A stretch of 64,000 bases of DNA from Cruorifilaria tuberocauda (lineage: Eukaryota > Nematoda > Chromadorea > Rhabditida > Onchocercidae): positions 1 through 64,000 of the forward strand of contig JABVXU010000031.1 in assembly GCA_013365365.1 (NCBI GenBank), in the 5' to 3' direction. The notes under the pieces were generated by a model that was not told where the DNA came from, ran no database searches, and was given only the letters and a program-made list of their open reading frames with translations. This document shows, in pieces, positions 22,783-38,400 of this stretch (position 1 is the stretch's first letter; each line of letters opens with the position of its first letter). The position numbers were made by a program, and so were the translations under genes.

Positions 22783-23967
22783 TACTATGATGATATTTTC
22801 CAACAATATTTGAGCATTAATTTAGGATAATTAATTTTCCTTACTTCAAATTGAAATTTATTCATTTCAGATTTCGTTCTTGTCTCTGCGAAGTGGATCG
22901 AAATTACTGGAAATTAATGTGAAACTATTATTGAAAATACTAAGTAATTCATCTTGATTAGTGAAAAGTAATTAATTGGTCAATAGGAATTTACTGCAAT
23001 AAGTTAATGAAATTATAATATTTTAAAAAGAAGATTTATAATTCGATAAAGGTACCATTCATTCTTTTCTTTTATTTTACCAAATTTTAGCATTCATTTA
23101 ATAAAATTATTCACTATCCGAAATGGAACTAATTCCGGACGAATGATCGAATCAAAAAACAAAATAATAAATTTGAATTACTATCACGAAATTTGTCATG
23201 ATAAGTTTTACAGATAAATATTCATATATGATATTCAACTTAAGTAAACTAGTATTAAACTACCTAATGTAACTGATGTTTTACTTTAAATGAAAAATTT
23301 TTAACAATTTAAATTAATAACTGAAGTAAGCAGCAATCTATAAGGAAATGAACTAGCAGATTAATACCTAATTTGCTAGCTATAGTACTAATCAACTTAG
23401 GTATATTTAACAGATGAATTGAATGATGATATTATAAGTGCGATTGATTGATAAAAGAAAAGAGAGGAAGGATATGATTGTTATAAAAACAACGCACACA
23501 CTGCAATTGCTGCTCTGATAAGCGCTTTGTTTTGTTTATTTATGAAATGGAATCAGTGGGCAGATGTGTGCTGTGAAATCCAAAGCAAATTACTCATCAT
23601 TATTTAAATATAGCTCCACCTGTGCTGTAATTACCTGTAATTTAACTATTTAACCATCTCTTATGAAATTATCTTGGCCAGCACTACCAGTTGACTTCAA
23701 CATTTTAGCCAACTACTGGTTGACTTCGACGTTCTACGCTTAGGTCTTCGGTCACTTGGCTATTTTAGCATTTCACTTAATTGAGCAATGAAAAAGTAAG
23801 CAAAAGTTTTTCTTATATTTTTTCATCATCTCTTAGTGAATTTGCTGGGAAAGTTGAATGAAGATAGCTTTTTTCTTCATCTATAATAATTAAATAAATC
23901 AATAATTAAGAGAACGTTGAAGATAATTATCAAAGTTCATATGTAACTCTTTCTTTCTCGCATTTCC

Positions 23968-23991
23968 CTCTCTCTCTCTCTCTCTCTCTCT
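23968..23991. repeat. (CT)12 microsatellite
   Basis: Twelve uninterrupted CT units within a longer pyrimidine-rich stretch. Confidence 0.85.
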
Positions 23992-26900
23992 TCTATTTCT
24001 CTCTTCCTTTCTCTCTTTCTGTTTATAAATTATACTGGAAGCTGTTGCTGAACAATTATCAAATCGTTGTTTTCTCAAAATGTTATGTTATTAGGATGAT
24101 TTCGTTGAATATTATTAAAATTAATCATGAATATTTATTATTTAGGGAAAGTACCAAATTATTTCAAATTTTAAAATGAAAAAATTCAATTTCATTTCAT
24201 TGAAGGTAAAAATTTATCATTATCAGTTGAATTATCATTATCGTTATCAGTTAACTGCGCAAATTTCTGATCAGCGAAAAAGAGTGATATTCCCATATGA
24301 CATATCAATTCAACACAATCATCCATTTCGGTGCCGTCTCCGTTCACTTCATTGACGCATCTCACGCAGCCAGAAAGCTCCTATTGATTAGCCAAATGAC
24401 TTGTCCGCTTCAGTTGTGAGTGTATGCCTTACAGCCTAGGCCATAATCACAGGATAGTTATCTTTAAGCCTCCTTTCTCCTCACAATTTCCATATTCTTA
24501 TAGTAACCATCCTTTTCTTCACTAACCACTAACACTGCCACTACTCTCTCCGCTCCTCAACACTCTCTAATCCTCCTCATCCTTTCACTATTTCTCTCAG
24601 AGGAAAGAATTATGTGAAATTTCATTTTCTCTTTCAATCTCTTTGCTTTTCATCTTTTCTCTTTCTCTCTTTAGGAAGAGAAGTTTTTTCATTTACTTGA
24701 AATTACTCAGTTCGATGGTAGTTACCTTTCTATTCTTCCTCACCTGCTGAAGTGAAATTCATAAGCTAATTTTCATTAGCTATTACAAACATTGCTAATG
24801 CATGAGAGGAAATTATCAGGAAGGAAATGATGAATGATACGTTTTTTCGATTATTTAACATTGTCAATTCCAAGTTTATTTAATCATGAATATGTTGCAA
24901 ATTCTTAACTTTTAAAGTTTTATAAATGAAAGGGAGAGAGAGAGAGGATATTATGAAAAGTTTATTTATTAGCTCAAAAATGCTGAACAATTTAGCAATC
25001 AATCACTTCATAAATGTTCTGATCTATTTATAAACTTATTATAAAAACTTTTAAATCAGAAATATTATCAATTAAAAATGAAAATTTATACATTTTTAAT
25101 TGTAATCATATTTATACCTATAATTTACTTATAATTTACTTATAATTATAGTTTTCACTTATAATTGGTAATTTTATAAATTTATTTTTTTTATTTTACT
25201 TAATAATACCAAATTTTTAAAGCTGAAAATTGATCATGGATTAAACGAATTTATGCGATTTCAATGAAATGGAATTTGAAACTGTTTAATAGGCTTGTAG
25301 TTAGTTGCATCGATAAAATGAATGTTTGTATGGTGTTAACTTGTTTTTCATAATTTGTTTGATTCAACAATCTTTCATGTAATTTATGGATGACGAAAAA
25401 AAGTTTTTGATTTGAATTTAGTCTTAGTTTTCAATTTCATAATAAAGTAGAAGAAGCTTAAAAATCAAATTGAAATTTCAATTGGAAATTTGCTTTTAAA
25501 TTATGTCTATTCTTATGCATATATTTCATTTAATGAATTTTACGGAGAGAGAAATGTTACGAAATTTATGGATTTTGAAATTGTTGTTTATTCGAATTAT
25601 GAAAGGGTCGATCAAGCTAAAATTGGGGCAGCAAGTCTGTCGGATTGAAAGCACTGAAAGTATAGAATAAGCTAACTTTCATGAGAATGACTGAGAATGG
25701 AGTGTGCTAAAATCATCATCTCCTTTCTCAATTATCCTAAAATCATCATTTCCTTTCTCAGTTGTCGACCTCTCCAAATTTCATTTCAAACTATTACTGG
25801 TCGCTCTTTATGCTAATTAATTTAGTTTATTGTTGCTGTTGTACGCTAATACTCTCATTACTTACTTCAATAAAATGCTTGCGGTATGTAAGAGTCGTTA
25901 ATTGCTGGTATCCCGGGAATTAGCTAATATAAGAATTGATTAGCTTATGGCTGATGAGACATCTGTACAAATAACTCATTGCTTCCATCTTCCATCATTT
26001 CAAGCGATTTAGTTAAATAAATCTGATAGTTGATCCAGCGATAAAGTGGACTTGAATGGAAGTTACGATTATGGGGCCGAATGGAACTAAAAATTTTTCT
26101 TAATGCTGGGATTTAGTTGGTCTAAGTTGTCAAACATCTTGCTAGTCCTTAACATAAGAGAGAAGCAGATGGAGCCTAGTAAGCATTTCATTTGAAATAT
26201 GTCTAAAATCATTTGTCCAAGTCATCCACTACTGCCCTCTCTCTCTCCTTCCGGTATCAGTTTAATCATCCACAAATATTTAAACATCTCTCTTCTAATC
26301 ATGCAGTTTTAATATTTGCCTTTAACCAGTAAATAAGAATGAAAGAGTACATGCATTAATGCAGTTTTACGCATCCATGCATTAATTTATTATAAATCAA
26401 GCATTTATGGCAAATACATTTGTATTCAAACATTTGACTCTTACCGAATGTTTTAATTTTGGTTGATTTAAGAATATTAATTATAACAGCTTAAAATAGC
26501 TCAATTACTTGCAGTAAAAGACTGTTAGCTGAGTACTGTATTACTGGTAATTTAGATGAAATAATTATAATTGAGTGGATTTATTCGATGAATTCTCCAG
26601 GATCCAAAATTCAATTGCTATTGTAGCAATCGCTATCACTTCTATATTTCGATTAAATGAAATATTCATTTATGCATATGCCAGTGAAATTCGTAGGAAA
26701 TTTTGGCAATAACTAATTAATATGCTATATCTCAATAATATACACGTAATTTTAGTGGCTAAAATTAATTAAACTCCTAATCGAATCAATCGATTGAGTT
26801 AAAATGTATGATAGTGGAAAAAAATAGTAGTAGTAGTAATATTATTACAAATTGAAGTAGCATGAATAAATCTATAGAAAAGCAGTTTGTTAGATATTGA

Positions 26901-28152
26901 TTTAGAACTTGACCAAAATGCTTTATTCATTTTTCATTTGTCACGTTAGCATTTTAAATCTTTTTTTAACTTTTTCTTCTTATTCGTATTTTTTATCTTT
27001 CTGTTTATTTCTAGAAGAAATTTCTTGCAGAATTTTAAAGTATTATACTAATTGCATAACTCAAAATTAACTTTATAAACACTAATAATTGCATATTTTC
27101 ATCGTTCCATAATTAAATAGTAAATATTTCTCATCCGAAGAAATTCAAATAATAATAAATTTTAAGATTTGCATTCTCATTTCCATAAGCTAAACATTAT
27201 CGAAATCCTTGTCAAATGCAATTTTTATGAGCTCCTTTTAGAATTTCTGATTTATTATTCGTTTTTTTCTAAGATAATTTATCTTGAAGATGTGTTCGTC
27301 ACAAGAATCATTCAATATATTGGTTATGAGTTAGCTTTTCGTTCCTTCGGCTAAATTCAATTTCTTCTAGCTTAGTCCTTCAAAAAAAAAAATTGTTGAA
27401 GAAATTTTTATAAAATTATTGAGAGTAATAAATTCTGGAATAGAATAAGCCATTATGAGTACCATTTTAAGGGATCAAAGTTCGTTGAAAGCGGTCAAGT
27501 AATAATTATATAAATTCTCAATCTTTTTTCAAATATCACCTATCATGTAACCTATTAAATCCTATCCTAATTTAAAAGAAGAAAAATTTTTAATTCAAGA
27601 AACAATAGCGCTTATTGATAACATACCATTCTCATATTGATAAATGTTTTAGGTTTTAGGTTTAGATGATAAAGATGATGCATCAAAGATATTGTTAAAA
27701 TTGATTGATGTATTTGTTGAGATTTATTATTCTCAATCAATCTTATGATTAATTACTTTTAAGTAAAAGATTTCTGATATAATGCACTCTTCGCATCTGT
27801 TTTAAATTAATTCAATTTTCGATAAAATTTCTTCAACCTTCTCCTCTTCACAAACTGAGCTATTTCTTTCAAAAAAACATAACTTGGAAGAATTGCAATA
27901 AATAAACGTTTTTTTTGATCCAACAATCTCTAGTGATATTTACGAATTTATCGAATCAATCGATAATTGTTATTTTTTTACTTTTTACTCTACAAGCTTT
28001 ATTCGATGTGTAAATATTTGTCGTCAAGATTACACCAATCGCCGTTGATTTATGTTAGAAATGACAACAATATGATTTATTTTGTTATTAATTGCAAATA
28101 AATCAACTCTAATTATCAATCCCAATCACTTTTTAAATGTATTTAAGTGTGA

Positions 28153-28230
28153 TTTACTCGTGATTACTTTCTGTTGGATTTACTCGTGATTACTTTCTGT
28201 TAGCTTTACTCGTGATTACTTTCTGTTAGA
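28153..28230. repeat. 26 bp tandem repeat, three copies
   Basis: TTTACTCGTGATTACTTTCT begins at 28153, 28179 and 28205, an exact 26-base period. Confidence 0.9.
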
Positions 28231-31200
28231 TTTTTAAAGAATAACATTAAAAGGTGTTAAAGTTCGTTAGTATTATCAAATTTAAAATTTAACTATGACA
28301 ATTCATTCATTTAAATATTTCTCTCCACAATTCTTATTCTTATTTTATCTTTCACTATTAGAATATGAAATTATAGCTTTAACTAAAAGAAAATTTACTA
28401 TTTTGAATTTAGTTATATATTAAATTCTTCATTCTGAATTGCATGTTTTCTAAATTATGATAAATGATAGAGTGCAGTCTAAATTGTGATAAATAATAAA
28501 GTGCACTTGAATTTCTTTTTTTTTCAATATCATTCGATTTTCAAGATAAAAGTAAAATGCTGCAAAAATTTAATTTTGGCCATGAAGAAATCCAAATCAA
28601 CAATTTCTTGCTTTTACTTAATTTAAATTGTCAATTCCCGAAAAGTAATCAAATATTTTCTAATTCTTTCATTTAAAAGAAAAATGAAGCATTTTAGGCT
28701 ATACTTTAATTCAGTATTATTCCGAAATTCTTACATCTTTTCATTCCCAGATATTTATTTGTTTCTCTTACATTCGAAATTTCTTCCGCTATTTACATTT
28801 TCCTTTGCTAATCTCTAATTATTCAATTCATAAAATAGAAAAATTCAATTTCTAATTCGAAGTTCTGAAATTAATTTTCATTCCCATACATACTTTAATT
28901 TTTCTCGAAATTCAAATAGCTATTAAATAAAATTTTCAAATTCTCACTTAAAAACAAAAAGCATTGAAATGGAAAATCCATCGAATAGAATTATTTCATT
29001 CCGAAAGAAATTAGCAAAATTTAAATGAAGAAAAGAAGAAGCTGGAAGACTTCATGAAAATTGCTCAAATAGAAAAATTCAATTTCTAATTCGAAGAGAA
29101 AAGAACAAAATGGAAGAGTTAATGTTAATGGTATTAAACTAATAACTGTACTAGGTTACCAGGTATTAGGTTTACTCACCAGGTACTAGGTGTACTAGGT
29201 TCTTTTCTAGCTTTTTTATCATTTCGATCGATAATCTATCTTAAGCAAAACATTAATTACTTATGAAATTTGCTAATTCGAAATTTATATGAAATATGAG
29301 TGAATAAGTTGTCAATATGTGGATAAGTTTACTTTGCAACTATTATTTTGTGGGAATTCAAGATAATACGGTGTGAGAATGACTTCTTCTTAATTCAATG
29401 TGATATTTTATCTGCGCATGATCGAATAATTCTGTCGTTTGATAAGTTTATACTTTCCCTGAAGTTATCCATTTACTCTATTTTTAAATCAGCTTTCAAT
29501 TTTTTCGCTCTTCTCTTTTGCTTTGATAAATAAAACAGATTGCATTATCATTATCACTATTATCACATAATGTTTCAAGCAATCTTACATCTATTCAATG
29601 AAATTTATCTCTTATAATTTGCTTAAATCACACCTTAATTTTGTAAATTACAAACTCTCTCTATTTTTCCAATACATTTTGTTCAATTTAAAAATAAGTT
29701 AATCAAAGAGAACGCTGAATAAAAAGAGAGGAAAAAAAGTTTTGTGAGGTAGAAAGGGAGAGAGAGAGAGAGAATTTAAAAAGGAAGAGGAATAACAGAA
29801 TGGAAAGAGAAGAATAGAGAGAATTATTTATGGTATTTCAGTATTTTTCTCATAACTATTCGCGCTAAAATGTTTGAATTATTTCTCTTTTTCTCTTCTA
29901 CATCTGAAAAAAAACAGCTAACATATCACAATTCTCTCCTACTCTTATCAGCCTTATCACTTGTTATCACTACATTAATTCTGTCAATTTTGATAAATCA
30001 TTTATGAAATGATGTTGGCGTTTCTTTCATTCAACAGAATCGCACGTAATATCTATAATTTGAAGGAATGAAAAAGAGTCGAACAGATGTTGAAGCCATC
30101 ATAATATGAGTTTACGACGAGTTACACCTCGTCAAATACGGTACTCTTTTTCTTCTTCTTTAATTTCTATACTTTGACTTTTTTTTTCTCGACAAGAATT
30201 GAATATAAAAGATAGGTAAATATATTTTTTGACTGAAGACTGAAATGAGTATCTCCGGTAATTGATGATAAAAAAATTTACCCTGTTCTATATTGGGATT
30301 TCTTTTTTTGTTTGTTTGTTTGTTTTTTAATTAGTTGATATGATTAAAATTGTTTAGCGTAGTTTATGGGAAGAATAACACTCTAAACTAATAATGTCAA
30401 TTGTTTACTGCTGTAAAGTGGTCTCACGGGAGAAGTTGTTGGAAGCTTTCAGGAAAGAAGTTCAGGAATTGAGGAAGAAGACGGAAGATGAAGAAAGAGA
30501 TGGATAATAGAATATGAAAGAGGGAGTGAAAGTGTTTGGTGTATGATAATAATTTGAAAGCATTTCGTAAATTGAAGAGATACTTTTGCCGTAGTTTATT
30601 TCGGCTGGTTCTATCACTGAGAAACTCGATGAGTGTGGTGTTGATACTGGAGAGTTAACTCTAACCTGATCATAGCAATAGCAATAATAGCAGCTGTTGT
30701 TCATCTTTGCAAATTTCCTCTCTAGAATATTCTAAAATTTATCATTATCACTGACGGAGAAATCACTACTTTATCATTCATCTTATTTTTTTATTTATTT
30801 TTTTTTTTTAAATTCAATGTTCAGTCATCATTCAAACTATCGATTCGTTCCATTTTCTCTCATTTCACTAATATCAAAGATCATATTACTGTTTCATTTT
30901 CACAAATCTTTCTTCCTTATTTATTTTCTAATATTTTTTTAGAATATATATATATGAAACAATCTATCAAAATTATTTCTAATTTTACAAAATGAGGTCA
31001 GAGGTTTAGAATATTTATGCTTAATTATATATCTCGATAACAAACTTATTGCAATAAAGTCCTAGATAACTTCATCAAAGCTCTAGATAAGTTCAGTTTT
31101 CTTTAGTTATTTTTTAATTTTTGAGTTTTTATAAGTCGAAAATCTTATCTCTTAAAGTATGACAATATTATCCTTATCTAGAGCAGAAAGAGAAAATCGA

Positions 31201-32471
31201 AAATTGAAAGAGGAAAATGTATCATATTTCAAGAAAGGTAATAAGAGAGTGAAGCAAGATTGGAGATTTAAATGTGTAATAAATTATTTAAAAAATACTT
31301 TATAATTATGAGAAATGGTAAATAAGATATCGATAACATGAAATGATTTAATTAGCCGTAATTAGCCGTAACCAAGACATGTGCTTTTTTTTTAATTTAA
31401 AAAATTAAAGTTTTAATTTTTAATTTTGATATTTGATAGTATTTCAATGGGATTCATTTTGGATAAAAGTAAAATGCAAAAAGGCCCAATATATCGAGTT
31501 GGGTTTTTTTTTCGTGTTTCGATTTTCCCTTGGGAAAATACTTGTTCAAATGGTTTTTGTTATTCTGCAAGGAAATTATTTTATATTTTATTATATTCTA
31601 TAATTTTTTGCTTGCAAATTTAAATTCTGTGAAATGTAGCAGCGGTAGGCGACAAATTTTGGCTCATGTTTCCTAATTAGTATGCACAAAAATTTTCCAT
31701 TCTTTTAGATTTCAACAATCTCATAAGTGCAAGTGGATTGCAGTCTTTAAAAAAAACTTATTATTTCTCCTTTTGTGTGGGAATTTAGAATTTAAATTAA
31801 AAAAGATCAAATGATGGATTTTAAATTTTGAATATTTAATTTTTAAAAGTAATAATCTGAAATATTTGGATCAAATTCATGTAATTTTTTATTTAACTTT
31901 AGCTTCATTATTCTGTTTCATTCGCTTTTTTCTATGCCAGATTTGAAGGATCGCTAATTTTCACAGATTTGTTTTAGCTGTCAGTGCCGCAAACTCTTTC
32001 AATAACTGAGAATGTTAGATTATAATTTTTTTCTCGAAAATGAAATTCATAAAATATTGAAAATAAATTTCGAGAAATGAAAGTGAAGCATGAAATTACT
32101 AAAATTTGTATATATATTTTTTCATTAGAAAATAAAGCGTCTGATAATATTTATTTTCTTTCACAATAAACGCCAGATAGGAATTGACCTGACCTTATGA
32201 CCCGTGCTAGATATGGTTGCACAATAGTTTCCGTTCCCTCACTTTTAATTTTTGTGACGGAAATGCATGAAATACCTTGATATTATGTGTTTTTTTTTTT
32301 AAATCAAATTTCTCAGTGTTCAATCTCTGTTATTGTTTATGATTTTCAGTTTCGATGTATTTCCGGTCATTCCTAAATTGAAATTCTTAAATATTGTACA
32401 TGTAAGGATTCTTAAATTAAATTATTAAATAACATTCTTAAATTAAAAAAAAGCAGAAATTAGCAATAGCA

Positions 32472-35400
32472 ATGACTTGTATAACTGAATATTACAGAAC
32501 AAATATGGGTGGACCGGGTTGCGGAATGATACCAAAAGGAGTTGGTGCTCCGCCGCCACCTGGAATGGACAATCGTCGGGGAAAATTGATGTGTATCAAA
32601 GTTCGTATGCTTGACGATTCTGTTGGTGTATTTCATTTGGGGGTAAGATACTTATATTTCGATCAGTTCATGCTCGTATATAAGATAATAGCATCGTTTT
32701 TATTTGTTGAAGTTTGAATTTGAAATTTGATCATGTTAATAAAAAAAAATTACAATAATTAAAAGTGTTAATGAAAGCGAAACATTTTATTTATCAAGAA
32801 AATAATGTCTTTATTCTAATTTAACTAAAATTTAAATTGAATTGAGTTGAATGAAGTTAATTTGAAATGAATTATACTGAAATTACTTAATGCTACAGCA
32901 TAAAGCACTTGGACAGGCATTATTCGATGAAGTATGCCGTCATTTGAATCTACTGGAATGCGATTATTTCAGTCTTGAATTTACCGATTGCTACGGCAAT
33001 CGTGTATGTTTCATTTTATTAAATTCTTTAAATATTGGTATATTCAGTCGCTAACTTATAAACTCTCAAGTATTTAAAAAGTAATTACTTAATTAAACGA
33101 TTCATTTTTTTCCTTCCAGTTGTTATTGTCAAATATGTATATATCCATGTTATTTCCGAATGAATTTTCAGTGCTGGTTAGACAAAGATAAGCCTATTTT
33201 ACGACAAATTACAACAACTCATAGCGATGCTCGTTTCTATTTCATCGTTAAATTTTACACGCCAAATCCAGCGGATCTCGTTGAAGAATATACAAGGTGT
33301 CAATTTTTTACCTTTTTTAAATTAATTTTGATGAAAATTTTCCAGAAGTTGAAAAATAAAAGAAGCCATTAATTCCATCTTTTTGATTAATTTCGTCTTA
33401 TAAACTCTCGTTTGAGTTTATTGCATCAAAATTTTTTTCTTACTGATAAAGCTGATAAATAGAAATTAACAAATGTATTTACTTCATCATGATCATATCA
33501 AGTTTGTAATGAATAATTATCCTAACTTTTCTTTTTCTTTCTCATCTCCATGTTGCATTACAGTTTAGCATTATCTTTATATAGGCATATAATTTTTTCA
33601 AAGATCAAATTTACACGTTTTTTCAATAATTATTAATGCATGTGACCTGCATACGGTGTTAGCTATTAAAGATATTTTCGAGAAATTATGACGCAAATTC
33701 ATCGCAAATTATTTTTAGATATTTATTTGCCTTGCAAATTAAACGTGATCTTGCAATGGGTGAACTATTATGTAATGAGAATACAGCTGCACTTCTGGCT
33801 TCATATATTGTTCAATCGGATTGTGGCGATTTTGCAGCCGAAGATTATCCGGACGATAGTTATTTGTCAAGCGCTCGATTTATACCAAATCAAAGTTCGG
33901 AATTTCAGCGAAAAGTTATGGAAAATCATATGAAATTAATGTATGTGTTTTTGATTGAACAATCAAAATTTTTTGAAAATGAATGAAAAATTTTAGGATA
34001 AAATTTCAATAAGCTTAGCAAGTGAAAGAAATTAAACTAAATTCTTAATTCATTAAAATTAAATAATATTGTTAGAGTGGTTAATTCAATCTTCTTCTTC
34101 GATGCAGATCAATCAATTAATCAATTATGGATAAAATTATAAATCACTATTTATTGATTGATATGATAGCATTTATGAATTATTTTATTCAAATGATATA
34201 TTAGTAATATGTAAGTAGGAATTTCAAACGTATTACGTGGAATTCAGCTATTATTGTTAAATAATTAAAATTAAATTGTTCATGTAATTTCAAGTTTTGG
34301 AGCTGTGAAAATTTCAGTGGTATGAGTCCCGGTGAAAGTGATTTAACTCTTCTTGAAACGGCACGACGTTGTGACTATTATGGCGTGAAATTGCATGCTG
34401 CTAAAGTATGCTTACTTTTTTACTATATGAAAGTTAAAATAAATTATCAAAATAATAATTGATGATGTTTTTAGCTTTTCGTTAGACAAAGTCTGATAGT
34501 TGATATTAATAGTCTTCTTAATCTATTCATAAATAAATTTCTGTTATGTAAATACGATTATACTTTGGATAAAAGTTCAAATCAGTTTAAAACAACTAAT
34601 ACTTTCTATTTTATATGTTTAACGGTCTGTCATAACAAATTAAATTTGCAGGATGTGGAAGGTACTGACGTAAGCCTAACAATTGCTCATATGGGTATTC
34701 GTGTATTCCATCAGTTTCAATGTGTTTCAACATTCTCTTGGGCTAAAATCCGGAAGTTATCATTCAAACGTCGCAAATTGCTAATAAAGCTACATCCAGA
34801 AAGTCACGTAAGCTAACAATTCTAAAAAAATTTCCAATTTCTTATCCACAAAAAAAAACTCTCCTAAATCTCAAATCCAATTTTGGATTTTGAAAAAAAT
34901 TTTGATTATTTTGTGAATACGAAATCTTTTCTCAAATTTTAAGATGAGAGATAGATTTAAGAAAGGTGAAGATTATTTTCAATCTAGTTTTTGTAATTTG
35001 GAAACTAACTAATCTAAGCCAAAGTATATTCATTTTGCTGTTATAAGCTATTGCAATTTCAATTCATATTTTAACATCGATGTAAATACGAGTAAAAAAT
35101 TAGCTGCAATTTCAAGATGATACTGTGAATGGATGAGTAAAAATTAATAATGAATAGAAGTCCATGGAATTTTAGAATTTCTTGCAGCAATACTATAAAG
35201 AAACGATCGAATTTTTATTTGAAAGTAGAAATGAATGCAAAAATTTCTGGAAAAAATGCGTCGAGCACCATACATTTTTTCGCTGTATTGAAGTATTACC
35301 TGTGAAAAGAACTCGTGAAGGTCGCCTTTTCAGTAAAGGCTCAGCCTTTAGGTATATTTTTCACCTTTGAATTTCTCTGTAATAACTCTGCTTGAATACT

Positions 35401-38400
35401 GAAATGTTAAGAACTGTTTGAAGAATGATAAGGAAGATGATGCCTTCCTTTGCGCGGCTATAATTCTTCAAATTGATATTATTCTTTTCATAACAATCAC
35501 GAAGAATTAATTAATTATTGTGTTTTTTTAACATTTCATATTTTCAAATTCACGATATATTCGAAGCTAAGACTTTTTTGCAGATATCAGGGTAGAACTC
35601 AGAAGCAATTAATTGATTATATTCGAGAACATAGAAAAAGACGTGAACCATTTACGAGGTTTGTAAAATTTGAAACAATTGTTTGTAGTGTTTTCAAAAA
35701 TTTCCAAGAGTGTATAATTAAGAAGGATAAGAGAAATCTTTTTTAGGCCAATTAAGTCAGGCCTTTCACCGTCATCTAATGGACGATTATCACGGCCAGT
35801 GTTCTTTGACATGAATCATCCTGCTTATGCAACAGTGAGCGACCGATCAGTGAATTTGATTGGCTCTGGAACATTACCTTCTCGAAGTGTACCAGTTTGT
35901 TGCATGAATGGAGAACAATCGATGAGTCGTGCTTCATATATAAGTAGCCAGAGCAGTGGTCAAGGTATAGGTCAGCAGCTGATGACAACAGGTACGATGA
36001 GTTACTTTCCTGGTGAGATAACTCTGAGTAACTATGGTACCACTACCAGTGTTCGTAATCATCGCCATCGAAATTCTCAGAACTATCCGAATAATAGTAA
36101 CGCTGCGGCAATAAACGGTGAACGAATGTGTTTGAGTGATATGGAAGGTAATGATGTATGTTCATTTGTTGGTGGTGGTACCATGAATTCGCGGTACAGA
36201 CAGCAACATTCTGATTTTAAACCCTTAAAACAATCTGTTGTTAAATCTGTAAAAGCAGGAGCGATAGCGGCAACGAGTAATGCTGATAGTATTGGTGATA
36301 CATCAGATAATGATGCTATTACATCGGTATCGTTGCCAAATGTTCTTGGTGATGATGTACAAATTGTTTGTCGTGAATTTGAGCTTAAATGTGAATGTCC
36401 ACCTAAATCTGCATCTGGTGACAATTTTCTGGAACTACATCAACCACCACGTGACTATGACAATATCAGCGAAGGCTCCTATAAATTATCCGATAATGAG
36501 CTACGATCAGCACATTCCGATGTTCAACCTTTTCCTATGAATCCTGTTTATGCTACCACGTTCACAGCAAAGCGTGTTGGTAATGTTATTGTTAAAAAGA
36601 TTGTTTCAAATACTCGTTCCACACCTAACACCACTGATGATGAAGATCCATATTCTGAAGGGCGACTGGACAATGATAGAAGGAAAATGGGGACAGGACG
36701 TAATCAACGAGAAGTTTCATCCCAGATTTCTCGGCAAGAATATTCCAAAAATAATCAGGTTGAAGTTGATTCGCAACGACGATTCTACACTGAAAGGAAG
36801 TATCCATCATCGGCACCAGCTTCGTATGCGGAATATCCGATGCATCAAAAATTGGTACCAATCGAGATTGATGGTCCAAATGTCAATTTGGATGAACATA
36901 GGAAGCTGAGTGGTAGAAAGGAAATCAACAGAGTGTCAAAGATACACGATAATATTCCACCAAAGACTCCAATTCGTACACCAATTGTGAAAGATGAATT
37001 AGATCGCTGTTCAGTAACCACTGAATCTCAACATTCTGTCTCACGTACTATCGAGGTGCCATCAAACTATTCAAAAATTATTTATACATCGAAAGGTACC
37101 ATTTTGCAGAGGCCAAAAATAATTCCAGATGAGGATGAAATTAGCGCTAATGAGAACATTTACAGCAATGTTAGTTTAACTCATATCTCAGATAGTGGTC
37201 AAAGCGATATGATAATAACTCAATCGCAAAAAGCTCCGAAAACTTATGGCGCTATTGGTCCATTACCGGGTAAAGTTATAACTAAAGAAAATTTGGTAAT
37301 CACACCGGAAGGTTATCGAGAACGAAAACCCAAACCAGTAGTACCTCCGAAGCCAAAAAATCTTGTTTCCGCGTTAGAAACTGGTTTTACAGAATCATTA
37401 AGTGCACCGGAAGCAAAAACGGGTCATCCGGTAGTGAATCTTCAAAAAGAAGAAATTCTTTCTTCTTGTTCGGCACCATCAAGCGCGCGTGAGCTGAATC
37501 GTCCAACACTGATTTCGGTTCAGAGTGAAGATTATCCGGAAATTCAGAAATGCCATCTCTTCAACAGTGATATTCCATACGTGCTCACAATGCGTAATAT
37601 ATCTAATGAAGCTGAAGGCTCTTTCTCAACTTTTAAAGATAGCAGTAGTAAGAATACAATTTCAGAAGCTTTGGTTAACACTACTGAAAGCGGCAATTTG
37701 CGTAGGTCATTATCAGGTTCACGTAGTCCGGATAGTTTGAGGAGAAGAAAATCCCTCGATTTGGTCCCCAAAAAACGACTGCCTTCACCAGGTAATTTCT
37801 CTTCCCAAGATCATTCTTTATCACCCTCCACACCGGAATCTGGTGATGTCTTGGAATATCTATTGCGAAGGCGAAATATTGAAAAGTCTGCAATTGCGAA
37901 ACATGGACGTCGCAATGATCCACGTAGGCAAACTCAACCTGTTCGTTTTAATATTCCGCCTAGTGCGGAAACTGAACGACAACAGATTAGTGCAATATCA
38001 CAGCCGAATTTAAATGATAATAATGAGGAAGTGACACTTGTTATGGAAAATGATGAAACATGTGAAAGAATGGCGAAAGATTTGAAATCGAATAATCAAA
38101 AATACACAAATGTAAATGTCGTTTCGGATTTTAAAACTGAAATTGAACAATCTTTGAAAATTCAAAATGAAAATGCAAAATATTCAAAAGGTAACGGAAT
38201 AGGTATCATTGGAAACAAATTGGTGGATTCAACTAATGTCGATGATTTTCCACCTCCTCCACCACCACCTCCGCCGATCCCTCCGACATTGCCGATTATT
38301 TTAAAGCAGTCGGTAAATTCCGGAGTACCACAGCCAATCACCGAAGGAAGCATGCAAGAAACTGTGGAAACATTACCATACGTCGATGAATCAACCTCTT

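Larger units (their letters stand above)
18595..32471. other. 14 kb gene-poor interval between SLC18B1 and FARP
   Basis: Divergent intergenic space. It contains the palindrome at 19169, the GC-richer island at 19600-19960, two perfect hairpins near 21.8 kb, a MITE at 22.58 kb, CT tracts and a 26 bp tandem repeat at 28.15 kb. Pyrimidine-rich DNA at 24300-24660 has no open frame of note. No exon could be supported, though 5' exons of FARP cannot be excluded. Confidence 0.55.

Noticed and set aside
24300..24620. GC-richer pyrimidine-rich stretch
   Set aside because: No open frame, no inverted ends and no RNA fold that stood out; treated as low-complexity DNA.
28153..28230. Regularly repeated 26 bp units, superficially CRISPR-like
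   Set aside because: Direct tandem copies with no spacers, in a eukaryotic genome.
30462..30704. 80-codon minus-strand open frame, Ser-rich, starting MNNSCYYCYCYDQ
   Set aside because: No recognisable family, no conserved block and purine/pyrimidine-biased sequence. It might be a first exon (donor after CAG), but nothing joins to it.
36083..36909. Several open frames over 80 codons inside the FARP exon
   Set aside because: Shadows in other frames or the opposite strand of the 2.7 kb coding exon.
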